Positions 7,722 through 16,313 are shown, counted from the stretch's first letter. The stretch: DNA of 29,015 nucleotides from Bacteroidales bacterium (GCA_004557385.1 SFEA01000030.1:1-29015); one strand, 5' to 3'. Numbers and translations are program-made. The notes: generated by a model not told the origin, from the letters alone.

Positions 7722-7733
7722 AGTCTCGTTATT

Positions 7734-7829
7734 TTAGTTGTACTTTTTGAAATTCTCAGCCTGTTCAAGCACCTTTTTATACACTTCGTCATAGTTTTCA
7801 CCTACTGGAGGGTACTTGTGCTTAGCCAT
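7734..7829 (-). CDS. Putative 31-residue protein upstream of the membrane protein
   Basis: An ATG at 7829 opens a 31-codon frame that begins M-A-K-H-K-Y-P-P-V-G and continues with a charged helical part (Y-D-E-V-Y-K-K-V-L-E-Q-A-E). It ends 12 bases before the ATG of the membrane protein on the same strand. Position, hydrophilic composition and spacing suggest a real small gene; a translated leader for the downstream gene is the alternative. No homologue is recognised. Confidence 0.45.
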   Translation of the reverse strand: MAKHKYPPVGENYDEVYKKVLEQAENFKKYN

Positions 7830-7973
7830 AATTTTTTATGATGATAAACTTTGGTGTAAAGTTAATAAATTTCTAAGATAAAGACGATTCTTTACCTCAA
7901 AAATGTACAAAAGCAACTGTACTTTCGCAGAAGAATGCTTTCTGCCTTGCGGCATGGCGGGGTGAGGTGTTTT

Positions 7974-9260
7974 TTATTTGCCGGGGTGGGCGGCGAGGGT
8001 GAGCAGGCGGTGCCCGATTTTGCAGTAGAGGCACTTGCGGGCTTCGCAGTATTGGCGCCGCAGTTCGATGAGAGCTTGCGAGGTGAGGGCGTCGCGACAG
8101 GCGATGCCGGCGAAGGTGAATTGCTGCACTATTGCGTTGTTTTCGGGGCGCAGGCTTTCGAGCAGGGCTATTGCTCGGTCGGCAAAGGTGTTGTCGTTGA
8201 GCATTTCGGCACGGGCGTAGAGCAGCGGTGCCACGGTGTTGATGAGCAGGATGTCGATGCTTCGGTCGCCGAGGGCTCGTGTTGGTGTTTCGCTTGCGCC
8301 GGAAAAAGTGTAGTGCGTTGCCCAGTATCCGTTTAGTTCCACGCTGAATAGTTGCCGCATTTCTTTTTCGGTTTTTGCGGCTACGATGTCGGCAAAGAGG
8401 TTGAATCCGCCTTCGATGTAGTGTGCCAGCATGGCTATGCGGCGGTAAGGGAAGTTTTGCGGGCGCATTCGTGCCAGTTTCCAGGAGTGTGAGTCGATGG
8501 GGTGCAGCGAGAATTTGTTGGCGAGGAACGAGTATTCGCGGCACAGTTGCTGGTAGTAGGCGTCGCTGCGATTTTCGCTGGGGTTGAGCATTCCGGCTTG
8601 GCCGAAGAGGAGTGCTTCGATTTGCAGCATCGAGTCGCTGTGTTTGTGCAGCAGGCGCAGCGGTGTGCAGCGCGCCAGGCGCTCGAATGCGTCGTTGTTG
8701 ATGCCGAAGCCCAGGTTGCGTGCCAGCGTGACGTAGCACACGTCTTCCCAACTGCCGTGATACATTTCGTGGAGTTCTTTCAGGCGGTCGGCTTTGCTTT
8801 GCAGGCGTTGGAATGCCAGTCGTTCAATCCATTCGGTGAGCAGCAGTTTGGGCATTTGCCTGATGGCGTCGGCGCATGGCAGTTCTACTTTTGCGTTCAC
8901 AAGTTGGGCATATTTTTGGTTGAATTCGGGTGAGCAGGTCATCACCAGCTGCGGAATGCGCTCGCCGTTGGTGCGATACACCGGGGCGTCGTCTTTTTCC
9001 ACTACGTGCAGAATCACCGAGTCGTAGGCGGGGTCGCTGTTGTGATGGTGGCGCCGCCAGTCGCTGGCGCGCACGTGCATTTCGATGTTTCCTGCCCACA
9101 TGTGGCCGTCGATTTCCACTTTGGCGTTGAAGAAGTCGGGACCGGCGTCGGTGTTCAGCAGCCCGGGGTCGATTACGCGCACACGGCGGCCGTCGTTGGT
9201 GGTCATGTCCTCCAAGCGATATAGGCGGTGTTGCCAAACGTATTGCATCAGTTTCTCCAT
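7974..9260 (-). CDS. DUF2851 family protein
   Basis: This 428-residue protein is recognisable as DUF2851, a single-copy family common across Bacteroidota. It begins with the typical W-x-x-R-L-Y region (W-Q-H-R-L-Y at 9-14). The conserved block IDPGLLNTDAGPDFFNAKVE is at about 30-49 and G-N-I-E-M-H-V near 58-64. No catalytic role is established for the family. D-A-G-P-D-F-F-N-A-K with a later H-V-V-E resembles the D...E-x-K layout of some nucleases, but that is only a sequence impression. There are no signal or membrane segments, so it is probably cytoplasmic. It is transcribed away from the rimP operon with a 316-base divergent intergenic region. Confidence 0.88.
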   Translation of the reverse strand: MEKLMQYVWQHRLYRLEDMTTNDGRRVRVIDPGLLNTDAGPDFFNAKVEIDGHMWAGNIEMHVRASDWRRHHHNSDPAYDSVILHVVEKDDAPVYRTNGERIPQLVMTCSPEFNQKYAQLVNAKVELPCADAIRQMPKLLLTEWIERLAFQRLQSKADRLKELHEMYHGSWEDVCYVTLARNLGFGINNDAFERLARCTPLRLLHKHSDSMLQIEALLFGQAGMLNPSENRSDAYYQQLCREYSFLANKFSLHPIDSHSWKLARMRPQNFPYRRIAMLAHYIEGGFNLFADIVAAKTEKEMRQLFSVELNGYWATHYTFSGASETPTRALGDRSIDILLINTVAPLLYARAEMLNDNTFADRAIALLESLRPENNAIVQQFTFAGIACRDALTSQALIELRRQYCEARKCLYCKIGHRLLTLAAHPGK

Positions 9261-9457
9261 GGCTGCGCGGCGGGTGTGTTGTTTGCGATTATGTTGAGTG
9301 TCACTTCAAAATTATTGATTTTGCTCGTAATATGCAAATGCATTCGTTGAGGATGAAAATTATTGGTGCAAATTTGGCTAAATAAACATAAACTAACATA
9401 AATATAGTTAAATTTTCGTCGCTATTGTGTTAAAAAGCACGGCTTATGAGACGCGCG

Positions 9458-9490
9458 TATTGCTTATAAAGCAACAAAGCGTTACCTTTG
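9458..9490 (+). promoter_or_regulatory. Promoter of the rimP-nusA-infB operon
   Basis: A -7 box TACCTTTG lies at 9483-9490, and TATTG at 9458-9462 is spaced 20 bases upstream. This fits the Bacteroidota promoter form with a weak -33 element. Transcription would start near 9497, leaving an 80-base leader that contains a terminator-like hairpin. The remainder of the divergent region (9261-9457) is AT-rich without a gene. Confidence 0.65.
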
Positions 9491-9516
9491 CATCAACATT
9501 TCGAGATTATATCGGG

Positions 9517-9545
9517 TGAGGGGGCAGGAGCTCCCTCATTTTTTT
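9517..9545 (+). terminator. Terminator-like hairpin in the rimP leader, possible attenuator
   Basis: TGAGGGGGC (9517-9525) pairs with GCTCCCTCA (9530-9538) with one mismatch. The loop is AGGA, and a run of seven T (9539-9545) follows. It lies between the predicted transcription start and the rimP ATG at 9577. It could act as a premature terminator that sets operon expression. Confidence 0.65.
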
Positions 9546-9576
9546 GATAACAACGTAACTAACAGTTTGTAACAAT

Positions 9577-10044
9577 ATGATTGAACGACAAGCGCTTGTT
9601 GAGGTTGTTGAAGCTTGTTTGAGCGACGACCTGTTTTTGGTGGATGTGGCAATTAGCGCCGACAACCACATTGTGGTGGAGATTGACAGCCACGAAGGCT
9701 CGGTGAGCATCGACGATTGTGTGGCAATCACTCGCGCTGTTGAGCAGGCGTTCGACCGCGACAAGGACGACTATGAGCTGGAGGTTGGGTCGGCTGGACT
9801 CACTTCGCCATTCAAGGTGAAAGCGCAGTACGAAAAAAACATCGGCAACGATGTGGAGGTGCTCACCGCGCAAGGTTCCAAGCTCAAGGGCGTGCTGAGC
9901 GAGGTTGGCGACGACACTTTCACCATCAAGGTAGCTAAGAAAGTGAAGCCGGAGGGAGCCAAGCGTCCAGTGATTGTTGAAGAAGACGTGACAATAAAAT
10001 ACAGCGAAACAAAATATACAAAATACTTAATACAGTTTAAATAG
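9577..10044 (+). CDS. rimP: Ribosome maturation factor RimP
   Basis: RimP (155 residues) binds the free 30S subunit and assists its assembly. The N-terminal domain (about 1-75) contains VEIDSHEGSVSIDDCVAITR, the family hallmark. The typical YELEVGSAGLTSPFK segment follows near 68-82, and the C-terminal Sm-like domain (about 80-155) carries KLKGVLSEV and V-T-I-K-Y-S. Length and domain order are normal. It is the first gene of the rimP-nusA-infB operon and ends 5 bases before nusA, an order conserved in most bacteria. Confidence 0.96.
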   Translation: MIERQALVEVVEACLSDDLFLVDVAISADNHIVVEIDSHEGSVSIDDCVAITRAVEQAFDRDKDDYELEVGSAGLTSPFKVKAQYEKNIGNDVEVLTAQGSKLKGVLSEVGDDTFTIKVAKKVKPEGAKRPVIVEEDVTIKYSETKYTKYLIQFK

Positions 10045-10049
10045 TAATT

Positions 10050-11297
10050 ATGGCTAAGAAAGACGAATCGACGAACCTAATCGACGAATTTAAGAGCTTT
10101 AAAGAACTAAAAGGTATCGACCAGACCACTATCATCAACGTGCTTGAGGAATCGTTCCGCAGCGTGATTGCAAAGATGTTTGGTGGCGACGACAATTTCG
10201 ACGTGATTGTAAACCCCGACAAGGGCGACTGCGAAATCTATCAAAACCTCGAAGTGGTGGAAGATGGCGCTGTTGAAGATGCCAACAAGCAAGTAGGGCT
10301 GACCGAGGCTCGCCAAATCGACCCTGAATGTGAGGTGGGCGAAGAAGTGACTCGCATCATCAATTTCGCCAAGTTTGGCCGCCGCGCCATCCTCAACCTG
10401 CGTCAGACACTCGCCAGCAAGATTCTCGACTTGCAGAAGGATGCCATCTACAGCAAGTTTAAAGACCTGGAAGGCGAATTGATTACCGCCGAAGTATATC
10501 AGCTTTGGAAAAAGGAAATCCTGCTTGTCGACGCCGACAACAACGAGCTCATCCTGCCCAAGGACCAACAGATTCCGAAGGATTTCTATCGCAAGGGCGA
10601 CCAAGTTCGTGCCATAGTATACTGTGTTGACAACAAGAACAACAACCCCAAGGTGTACGTTTCGCGCACCAGCGACGAGTTTCTTCGCCGCCTCTTCGAG
10701 CTCGAAGTGCCCGAAGTGCACGACGGCTTGATTGCCATCCGCGCCATTGCTCGAATCCCGGGCGAACGCGCCAAGGTGGCTGTTGAAAGCTACGACGACC
10801 GCATCGACCCCGTTGGCGCCTGCGTTGGCGTTAAGGGCGCTCGCATTCACGGCATCGTGCGCGAACTCAAAAACGAGAACATCGACGTGGTGGACTACAC
10901 CAGCAACACCCAGCTCTTCATCGAGCGTGCGCTGAGCCCGGCAAGAGTGTCAACCATGCGCATCGACAAAGAAAACAAACGCGCCGAAGTGTTCTTGCAC
11001 CCCGAAGAAGTGTCGCTTGCCATTGGCAAAGGCGGCTTGAACATACGTCTGGCTTCGAAGCTCACCGGATATAACATCGACGTTTATCGCGAAAGCGACG
11101 ACCCCGACGACATCTACCTCGACGAGTTCAAGGACGAAATCGACGAATGGGTTATCGAAGCGCTCAAGGGATTGGGCTACACCACCGCTAAAGCCGTGCT
11201 GGGTGCCGACCGCCAGAAACTTATCGACGATGCCGACTTGGAAGAAGACACAGTCGACAATTTGTTAGGCGTGCTCAAGGCTGAATTCGAAGACTGA
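10050..11297 (+). CDS. nusA: Transcription termination/antitermination factor NusA
   Basis: NusA (415 residues) binds RNA polymerase and modulates pausing, termination and antitermination. The N-terminal polymerase-binding domain spans about 1-130. An S1 domain follows at about 135-200, then two KH domains at about 200-350. The first KH has GACVGVKGARIHGIVREL, the second LAIGKGGLNIRLASKLTG. The C-terminal tail after about 365 ends in an acidic helix-hairpin-like region without the extra acidic repeats of enterobacterial NusA, as is usual in Bacteroidota. The start at 10050 is 5 bases after rimP. The intergenic 11298-11402 to infB contains only a short hairpin. Confidence 0.97.
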   Translation: MAKKDESTNLIDEFKSFKELKGIDQTTIINVLEESFRSVIAKMFGGDDNFDVIVNPDKGDCEIYQNLEVVEDGAVEDANKQVGLTEARQIDPECEVGEEVTRIINFAKFGRRAILNLRQTLASKILDLQKDAIYSKFKDLEGELITAEVYQLWKKEILLVDADNNELILPKDQQIPKDFYRKGDQVRAIVYCVDNKNNNPKVYVSRTSDEFLRRLFELEVPEVHDGLIAIRAIARIPGERAKVAVESYDDRIDPVGACVGVKGARIHGIVRELKNENIDVVDYTSNTQLFIERALSPARVSTMRIDKENKRAEVFLHPEEVSLAIGKGGLNIRLASKLTGYNIDVYRESDDPDDIYLDEFKDEIDEWVIEALKGLGYTTAKAVLGADRQKLIDDADLEEDTVDNLLGVLKAEFED

Positions 11298-11328
11298 TTG
11301 CTCTTCATTAACAGCCCACTCTCTCCCC

Positions 11329-11348
11329 GCCCGACCCGCGTGTCGGGC
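11329..11348 (+). other. Hairpin between nusA and infB
   Basis: GCCCGAC (11329-11335) pairs perfectly with GTCGGGC (11342-11348) around a 6-base loop. No T run follows, so it is more likely an RNA processing or stability element than a full terminator. Confidence 0.55.
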
Positions 11349-11402
11349 ATTATGCCGCAAGTGTTTCTTCAATTTTAATTTATTAATCACTTATTATTTA
11401 AT

Positions 11403-14300
11403 ATGCCCACAAAAATAAGTAAAGTAGCAAAAGAACTGAATGTAGGTATTAAAACACTGTTTGAATACCTCGAAAAAAAGAATATGCCAGCCGAGCATAA
11501 TTCGCCCAATGTGCGCATCTCCGACGAGCAATACGACCTTCTCATGAAAGCGTTCAACGCCGACCATGACGCAAAAAGACGTGCCGAAAACCAAGCCGAG
11601 GAGCGCAAAATTGAGCGTAAGGGAAGTCAAAACGAAGCCAACCAAATTAAAGTTGAAGAACTCACTACCCAAGTGAAAAAGCCAAAAATCTTGGGTAAGA
11701 TTGACCTCAATACAGGCAAACCTATTGGACCTGCCGAAGCCGAACAGCATGCAGCACCGGTTCAGCCGAACACCAGCGAGGAAGCGGCTCCGAAACCTGT
11801 TGAAGAGCAAGCGCCAGTCAACACCGACACGCCTGCTCCTGAAATCAACACTACACCCGAGCCCGAGAAACCCACTGCCGAAAAACCGGTTGAGCAGCCC
11901 AAGCCTGAGCAGCCCGAAAAGCCTGCCAAACCAGCCGAAACCGAGCCTGAAGTTCAGCCTGTGGCGCCAAAGACCACTGCCGAGCCTAAAGAGCCCGCTG
12001 CCAATACTGCCGTAAGCAGCAGCAATGGCGGCGACGACGAAGTGTTCACCATCGGCACGCCTTCGCTCAAGACCTCGATTAACGTGGTGGGCAAAATCGA
12101 CCTGAGTCAAATCAACTCACAAACCCGTCCGAAGAAAAAGACAAAAGAAGAAAAGCGCAACGAGCGCATGGCAAAGAATGCCAACCGCCAAGAACACAAC
12201 GCAGGCGACGCTAACGGCGAGGGCAACCGTAAGAAACGCAAGCGCATTGGCGGCAAAGAAAAGGTGGACATCGAAAAGAGTGCCAACCAAATTCAAAACG
12301 ACGGACGCAAAGGCGGCGACAAAGGTCAAGGCGGCAACGCCAAACGCGACAAAAACCAAGGCAAAAACCAAAAGTCGAAACGTCCTATCAAGCCCGAAGT
12401 AAGCGAGGAAGACGTTCAGCGCCAAGTGAAAGAAACACTGGCACGACTCACCACCAAGACGCAGAATAAGGGTGCAAAATGGCGTAAAGAAAAACGCGAA
12501 GCCATGCGCGAAAACGAGCGCGAAATGGCTGAACAAGAAGCCAAAGAAGAAAAGATACTTAAGCTCACCGAATTCGTCACCGCCAACGACTTGGCTATGA
12601 TGATGGACGTGCCTATCAACAAAGTCATAGGCACATGCATGAGCCTCGGCGTGATGGTGTCAATCAACCAGCGACTCGATGCCGAAACCATCAACATCGT
12701 TGCCGAAGAATTCGGATTCAAAACACAATACGTCAGCGCCGACATCGCCGAAGCCATACAAGTGGAAGAGGACGACGAGGACCAACTGGTGGAACGCCCG
12801 CCTGTAGTGACCGTGATGGGCCACGTCGACCACGGTAAGACATCGCTGCTCGACTATGTGCGCAAGTCAAACGTAATCGCCGGCGAAGCAGGTGGCATCA
12901 CCCAGCACATCGGTGCTTACAACGTCAAGCTCTCCAACGGACGCCGCATCACATTCCTCGACACCCCAGGTCACGAGGCATTCACCGCCATGCGTGCCCG
13001 CGGTGCCGAAGTAACCGACATCGTAATCATCATCGTGGCTGCCGACGACAGCGTAATGCCGCAAACCGTCGAAGCCATCAACCACGCATCGGCTGCCGGC
13101 GTGCCTATCGTGTTTGCCATCAATAAAATCGACAAGCCAAGCGCTAACCCCGACCAGGTGAAGACCGAACTCGCCAATATGAACTACCTCGTTGAAGAAT
13201 GGGGCGGCAAATATCAGTCGCAGGACATCTCCGCCAAGAAGGGCATCGGAGTGGACGAGCTTATGGAAAAAGTGCTCCTCGAAGCCGACCTCCTCGAGCT
13301 CAAAGCCAACCCTAACCGCAACGCTGTAGGCTCAATTATCGAATCGTCGCTCGACAAAGGCCGTGGCTACGTTGCCACCGTGCTCGTGCAAAACGGCACA
13401 CTCCATGTGGGCGACAACATTCTTGCCGGAACACACTTCGGCAAGGTGAAAGCCATGTTCAACGAGCGTAACCAACGCGTGAAAGAAGCGGGTCCATCGT
13501 CGCCAGTGCTCGTGCTCGGACTCAACGGCGCCCCAACTGCCGGCGACAAGTTCAACGTGATGGACACCGAACAAGAAGTGCGCGAAATTGCCAACAAACG
13601 CGAGCAACTGCAACGCGAACAAGGCTTGAAGACACAAAAACGAATCACCCTCGAGGACATCGGCCGACGCAAAGCCCTTGGCAGCTTCCACGAGCTCAAC
13701 ATCATCGTCAAGACCGACGTGGCTGGTAGCTACGAAGCCCTGAGCGACGCTCTGCTCAAGCTCTCTACGCCTGAGGTGCAAGTGAACGTAATACACAAAG
13801 CCGTGGGTGCAATCAGCGAAAGCGACGTCACACTCGCCTCGGCTTCCGATGCCTACATCATCGGCTTCCAAGTGCGCCCAACAGGCGCCGCCAAGAAGCT
13901 CGCCGAGCAAGAAGGCGTCGACATTCGCACCTACTCGGTAATCTACGATGCCATCGAAGAAGTTAAGCAAGCCATGGAAGGCATGCTCTCGCCCGACATC
14001 AAAGAAGAAGTCACCGGCACCGCCGAAGTGCTTCAAACCTATCGCATCAGCAAGGTGGGCACAATCGCCGGCGCAATGGTGCGTACAGGCAAAATCAAAC
14101 GCACCTGCAAAGTGCGCGTGATTCGCGACGGCATCGTGCGCTACACCGGCGAACTCGGCTCGCTCAAGCGCTTCAAGGACGACGTGAAGGAAGTAACCAC
14201 CGGATTCGACTGCGGTCTGAGCGTGAACGGATACAACGACATCGCCGAAGGCGACATCATCGAAGCATTCGAAGAAATCGAAGTGAAAAAGAAAATCTAA
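11403..14300 (+). CDS. infB: Translation initiation factor IF-2
   Basis: IF-2 (965 residues) brings initiator fMet-tRNA to the 30S subunit and promotes subunit joining through GTP hydrolysis. An N-terminal IF2_N domain lies at about 1-50. A long low-complexity linker (about 65-370) is rich in Pro, Glu and Ala and then in Lys, Arg, Asn and Gly. A second IF2_N-like domain is at about 380-440. The GTPase motifs are G1 GHVDHGKT at 473-480, G3 DTPGH at 520-524 and G4 NKID at 574-577. Domains II, III and the fMet-tRNA-binding C-terminal domain follow and are complete. The linker is longer than in many phyla but usual for Bacteroidota. It is followed by a strong terminator. Confidence 0.97.
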   Translation: MPTKISKVAKELNVGIKTLFEYLEKKNMPAEHNSPNVRISDEQYDLLMKAFNADHDAKRRAENQAEERKIERKGSQNEANQIKVEELTTQVKKPKILGKIDLNTGKPIGPAEAEQHAAPVQPNTSEEAAPKPVEEQAPVNTDTPAPEINTTPEPEKPTAEKPVEQPKPEQPEKPAKPAETEPEVQPVAPKTTAEPKEPAANTAVSSSNGGDDEVFTIGTPSLKTSINVVGKIDLSQINSQTRPKKKTKEEKRNERMAKNANRQEHNAGDANGEGNRKKRKRIGGKEKVDIEKSANQIQNDGRKGGDKGQGGNAKRDKNQGKNQKSKRPIKPEVSEEDVQRQVKETLARLTTKTQNKGAKWRKEKREAMRENEREMAEQEAKEEKILKLTEFVTANDLAMMMDVPINKVIGTCMSLGVMVSINQRLDAETINIVAEEFGFKTQYVSADIAEAIQVEEDDEDQLVERPPVVTVMGHVDHGKTSLLDYVRKSNVIAGEAGGITQHIGAYNVKLSNGRRITFLDTPGHEAFTAMRARGAEVTDIVIIIVAADDSVMPQTVEAINHASAAGVPIVFAINKIDKPSANPDQVKTELANMNYLVEEWGGKYQSQDISAKKGIGVDELMEKVLLEADLLELKANPNRNAVGSIIESSLDKGRGYVATVLVQNGTLHVGDNILAGTHFGKVKAMFNERNQRVKEAGPSSPVLVLGLNGAPTAGDKFNVMDTEQEVREIANKREQLQREQGLKTQKRITLEDIGRRKALGSFHELNIIVKTDVAGSYEALSDALLKLSTPEVQVNVIHKAVGAISESDVTLASASDAYIIGFQVRPTGAAKKLAEQEGVDIRTYSVIYDAIEEVKQAMEGMLSPDIKEEVTGTAEVLQTYRISKVGTIAGAMVRTGKIKRTCKVRVIRDGIVRYTGELGSLKRFKDDVKEVTTGFDCGLSVNGYNDIAEGDIIEAFEEIEVKKKI

Positions 14301-14358
14301 CAAGCTGCACCGCCGCCATTTCGCGGCTGAACACCAGCTCAGGTTTTTCCCCAATAAC

Positions 14359-14395
14359 GAGGCGAGGCGCCACCAAGCGCCCCGCCTCATTTTTT
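14359..14395 (+). terminator. Rho-independent terminator after infB
   Basis: GAGGCGAGGCGC (14359-14370) pairs with GCGCCCCGCCTC (14377-14388) with one mismatch. The loop is CACCAA, and a T run follows at 14390-14395. It closes the rimP-nusA-infB operon. Confidence 0.88.
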
Positions 14396-14418
14396 GCATC
14401 ACCCCAGCCAAAGGGCAC

Positions 14419-14452
14419 AAAAAAACCGACTGTGACCATCATCACAATCGGT
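14419..14452 (-). terminator. Terminator of the tRNA-Tyr/tRNA-Gly transcript
   Basis: On the minus strand ACCGATTGTGA (14452-14442) pairs with TCACAGTCGGT (14435-14425) with one mismatch around a 6-base loop. A T run (14425-14419) follows. It lies 15 bases beyond the tRNA-Gly 3' end and faces the infB terminator. Confidence 0.85.
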
Positions 14453-14466
14453 AAATGAAATCTTTG

Positions 14467-14539
14467 AGCGGAAGACGAGGCTCAAACTCGCGACCCTCAG
14501 CTTGGAAGGCTGATGCTCTATCAACTGAGCTACTTCCGC
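14467..14539 (-). tRNA. tRNA-Gly (anticodon UCC)
   Basis: This is a 73-base cloverleaf on the minus strand. The acceptor stem GCGGAAG pairs with CTTCCGC, and the D arm contains AGCTCAGTTGATAGAGC. The anticodon stem TCAGC/GCTGA encloses the loop CTTCCAA with anticodon TCC. The T arm contains GAGTTTGAGCCTC in place of the usual GTTCGA, and the discriminator base is T. The CCA end is not encoded. It follows tRNA-Tyr by 11 bases and shares its promoter and terminator. Confidence 0.93.
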
Positions 14540-14550
14540 AGTGTTGTTGG

Positions 14551-14633
14551 TGGGTAGTGATGGATTCGAACCACCGAAGTCGAAAGACAGCAGATTTACA
14601 GTCTGCCCCATTTGGCCGCTCTGGAAACTACCC
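14551..14633 (-). tRNA. tRNA-Tyr (anticodon GUA)
   Basis: This is an 83-base class II tRNA on the minus strand. The acceptor stem GGGTAGT pairs with ACTACCC, and the anticodon stem GCAGA/TCTGC encloses CTGTAAA with anticodon GTA. A long variable arm (about TGTCTTTCGACTTCG) and T loop GGTTCGAATCC are present. The discriminator is A, and the next three bases (14550-14548) read CCA, so the 3' end may be encoded. It is the first gene of the two-tRNA unit. Confidence 0.94.
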
Positions 14634-14652
14634 ATAGCCGTTTAGGCGACCA

Positions 14653-14683
14653 CAAAGTTACTACAATTTCTCGAATTTCCAAA
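14653..14683 (-). promoter_or_regulatory. Consensus Bacteroidota promoter of the tRNA pair
   Basis: On the minus strand TTTG (14683-14680), 19 bases, then TAACTTTG (14660-14653) match both elements of the Bacteroidota promoter exactly. Transcription would begin close to the tRNA-Tyr 5' end at 14633. It is the cleanest promoter in the window together with that of aroQ. Confidence 0.85.
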
Positions 14684-14837
14684 ATTATCGCAAACATTTT
14701 TGCCTCCACCCCAAAAAAGTCACAACAACATTCATCAACTCCACAGGGATAGCAGCCGCCGCGAGCAGGATTGACAGCAAAATAGCGAATCGACTTTGAA
14801 TTATAACACTATTTTGCACAGCCGGCGTAACATAGCA

Positions 14838-14881
14838 GCAGGGGCTGCGCCGAAACGGAATGCGTTTGGTGCAGTCCCTGC
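14838..14881 (-). terminator. Long hairpin downstream of pfkA
   Basis: Arms 14838-14851 and 14868-14881 match at 12 of 14 positions, and an inner stem AAACG/CGTTT caps the structure. It lies about 60 bases past the pfkA stop in the direction of transcription. No T run follows on the minus strand, so termination there is uncertain. The rest of 14684-14941 shows no gene. Confidence 0.45.
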
Positions 14882-14941
14882 CAGTTATTTTATCGTTCCA
14901 AGCCGATGCTTATGCCGCGATTGTCGTGGCTACGCAGTGGC

Positions 14942-15922
14942 TTAGATTGAGAGTGTGCGGAGGGTTTTGAGCAAGGTGCGGTCGATTGGTTTGTCGTTCT
15001 TGATGGCTTTGAAGAACGGCACATACACAATCTCGTCGTTATGAACGCCAATCATCACATTGCGTTGGTCTTCGAGCAGCGCATCGATGGCTGCAGCGCC
15101 CATTCGCGATGCGAGGATGCGGTCGGTAGCTGTTGGCGAGCCGCCTCGTTGCAAGTGACCGAGAATCGACACGCGCACGTCGTATTGCGGATATTCGTTC
15201 TTTACGCGTTCGGCGAGTCCCATGGCGCCGCCGGTGATTGGGCTTTCGGCAACGAGCACTATCGACGAGTTTTTGCTCTTGCGGAATCCGTTTTGAATGA
15301 GTTCTGCCAACTGGTCGACCTCGGTTGAGATTTCAGGAATGATGGCAGCCTCGCAGCCGGTGGCTATTGCACCGTTGAGGGCAAGGAAGCCGGCGTCGCG
15401 TCCCATCACTTCGATGAAGAACAGGCGCTCGTGGCTGGTGGCGGTGTCGCGAATCTTGTCGACGCACTGCATGATGGTGTTGAGCGCTGTGTCGTAGCCA
15501 ATGGTCATGTCAGTGCCATAGAGGTCGTTGTCGATGGTGCCGGGCAGACCCACAATCGGGAAGTTATATTCGGTGGCAAACACGCGGGCACCGGTGAGCG
15601 AGCCGTCGCCGCCTATCACCACCAGGGCATCGATGCCTTCTTTCACCAGATTGTCGTAGGCTTGTTTGCGCCCTTCGGGAGTTTGAAACTCTTTGCATCG
15701 GGCAGTCTTCAAGATGGTTCCGCCCATCTGTATGATGTTCGACACGTTTTGTGTCTTAAACTCGACGATTTCGTCGGTGAGCATGCCTTTATAGCCACGA
15801 TAGATACCTTTCACTCTGAAACCGTTGAAAATGGCTGCGCGAGTCACCGCGCGTATTGCGGCATTCATGCCAGGTGCATCACCTCCCGAGGTAAGAACAC
15901 CAATACAGTTAATCTTTGACAT
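14942..15922 (-). CDS. pfkA: ATP-dependent 6-phosphofructokinase
   Basis: Phosphofructokinase (326 residues) converts fructose 6-phosphate to fructose 1,6-bisphosphate in glycolysis. The nucleotide-binding motif TSGGDAPGMN is at 11-20. GGDGS at 104-108 has the Gly pattern of ATP-using enzymes, not the GGDD of PPi-dependent ones. Catalytic PGTIDND is at 127-133 with D131 as the expected base. The substrate-binding MGRDAGFLAL and QRGGSPTATDR motifs are intact. Length is normal for the bacterial ATP-PFK. It is monocistronic here, lying between the tRNA unit and the divergent lemA cluster. Confidence 0.96.
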   Translation of the reverse strand: MSKINCIGVLTSGGDAPGMNAAIRAVTRAAIFNGFRVKGIYRGYKGMLTDEIVEFKTQNVSNIIQMGGTILKTARCKEFQTPEGRKQAYDNLVKEGIDALVVIGGDGSLTGARVFATEYNFPIVGLPGTIDNDLYGTDMTIGYDTALNTIMQCVDKIRDTATSHERLFFIEVMGRDAGFLALNGAIATGCEAAIIPEISTEVDQLAELIQNGFRKSKNSSIVLVAESPITGGAMGLAERVKNEYPQYDVRVSILGHLQRGGSPTATDRILASRMGAAAIDALLEDQRNVMIGVHNDEIVYVPFFKAIKNDKPIDRTLLKTLRTLSI

Positions 15923-15967
15923 ATCGATTTTGTTTTATTCTGGTTTTTTGATTTCTTTTGCTTTGTG

Positions 15968-15975
15968 CAAATATA
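15968..15975 (-). promoter_or_regulatory. -7 box TATATTTG upstream of pfkA
   Basis: On the minus strand TATATTTG fits TAnnTTTG and lies about 46 bases before the pfkA ATG. No TTTG was found at the right distance upstream, so the -33 element is weak. Confidence 0.5.
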
Positions 15976-16189
15976 ACAATAATTTTTGTTCCTATGCTCT
16001 AATATCGATATGTTTTTTGTGCTATATTTGCATTGATGCATGGCGGCATTTTAGGGCTGCCGAGGCAGCATCAAGCCCGGCGTGGAGTGAGCGCCACCAA
16101 GCGCTGTAATGTTTCAGCCAAAACAGTGGCAAGAATGTGCTTTTTTGCGGTAATGTTGCCATCGATTTCGCCATAACAGCGCATTTTCA

Positions 16190-16197
16190 TATCTTTG
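16190..16197 (+). promoter_or_regulatory. -7 box TATCTTTG upstream of lemA
   Basis: TATCTTTG at 16190-16197 has a TTTCG about 19 bases upstream. The predicted leader to the lemA ATG is about 110 bases. The rest of 15923-16313 holds the pfkA promoter and two small hairpins (GCTGCC/GGCAGC near 16056 and AGCGC-CACCAA-GCGCT near 16090) but no gene. Confidence 0.55.
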
Positions 16198-16313
16198 CGT
16201 CGTCGATAACCAAAGCATGCAGCTGCATTGCCGATGGCGCACAGCAAAAATAATTTTTGCCAACGACGAACAATTTACATTAACAAACAATTTATATTAA
16301 GAAAAAACCTACT

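Noticed and set aside
7897..8751. 284-codon minus-strand frame rich in Arg, Pro and His within DUF2851
   Set aside because: It is an out-of-frame shadow of the DUF2851 gene caused by GC-rich codons.
13332..14420. 362-codon minus-strand frame opposite infB
   Set aside because: It is antisense to a universally conserved gene; its long open frame reflects infB codon bias. Composition shows no known family.
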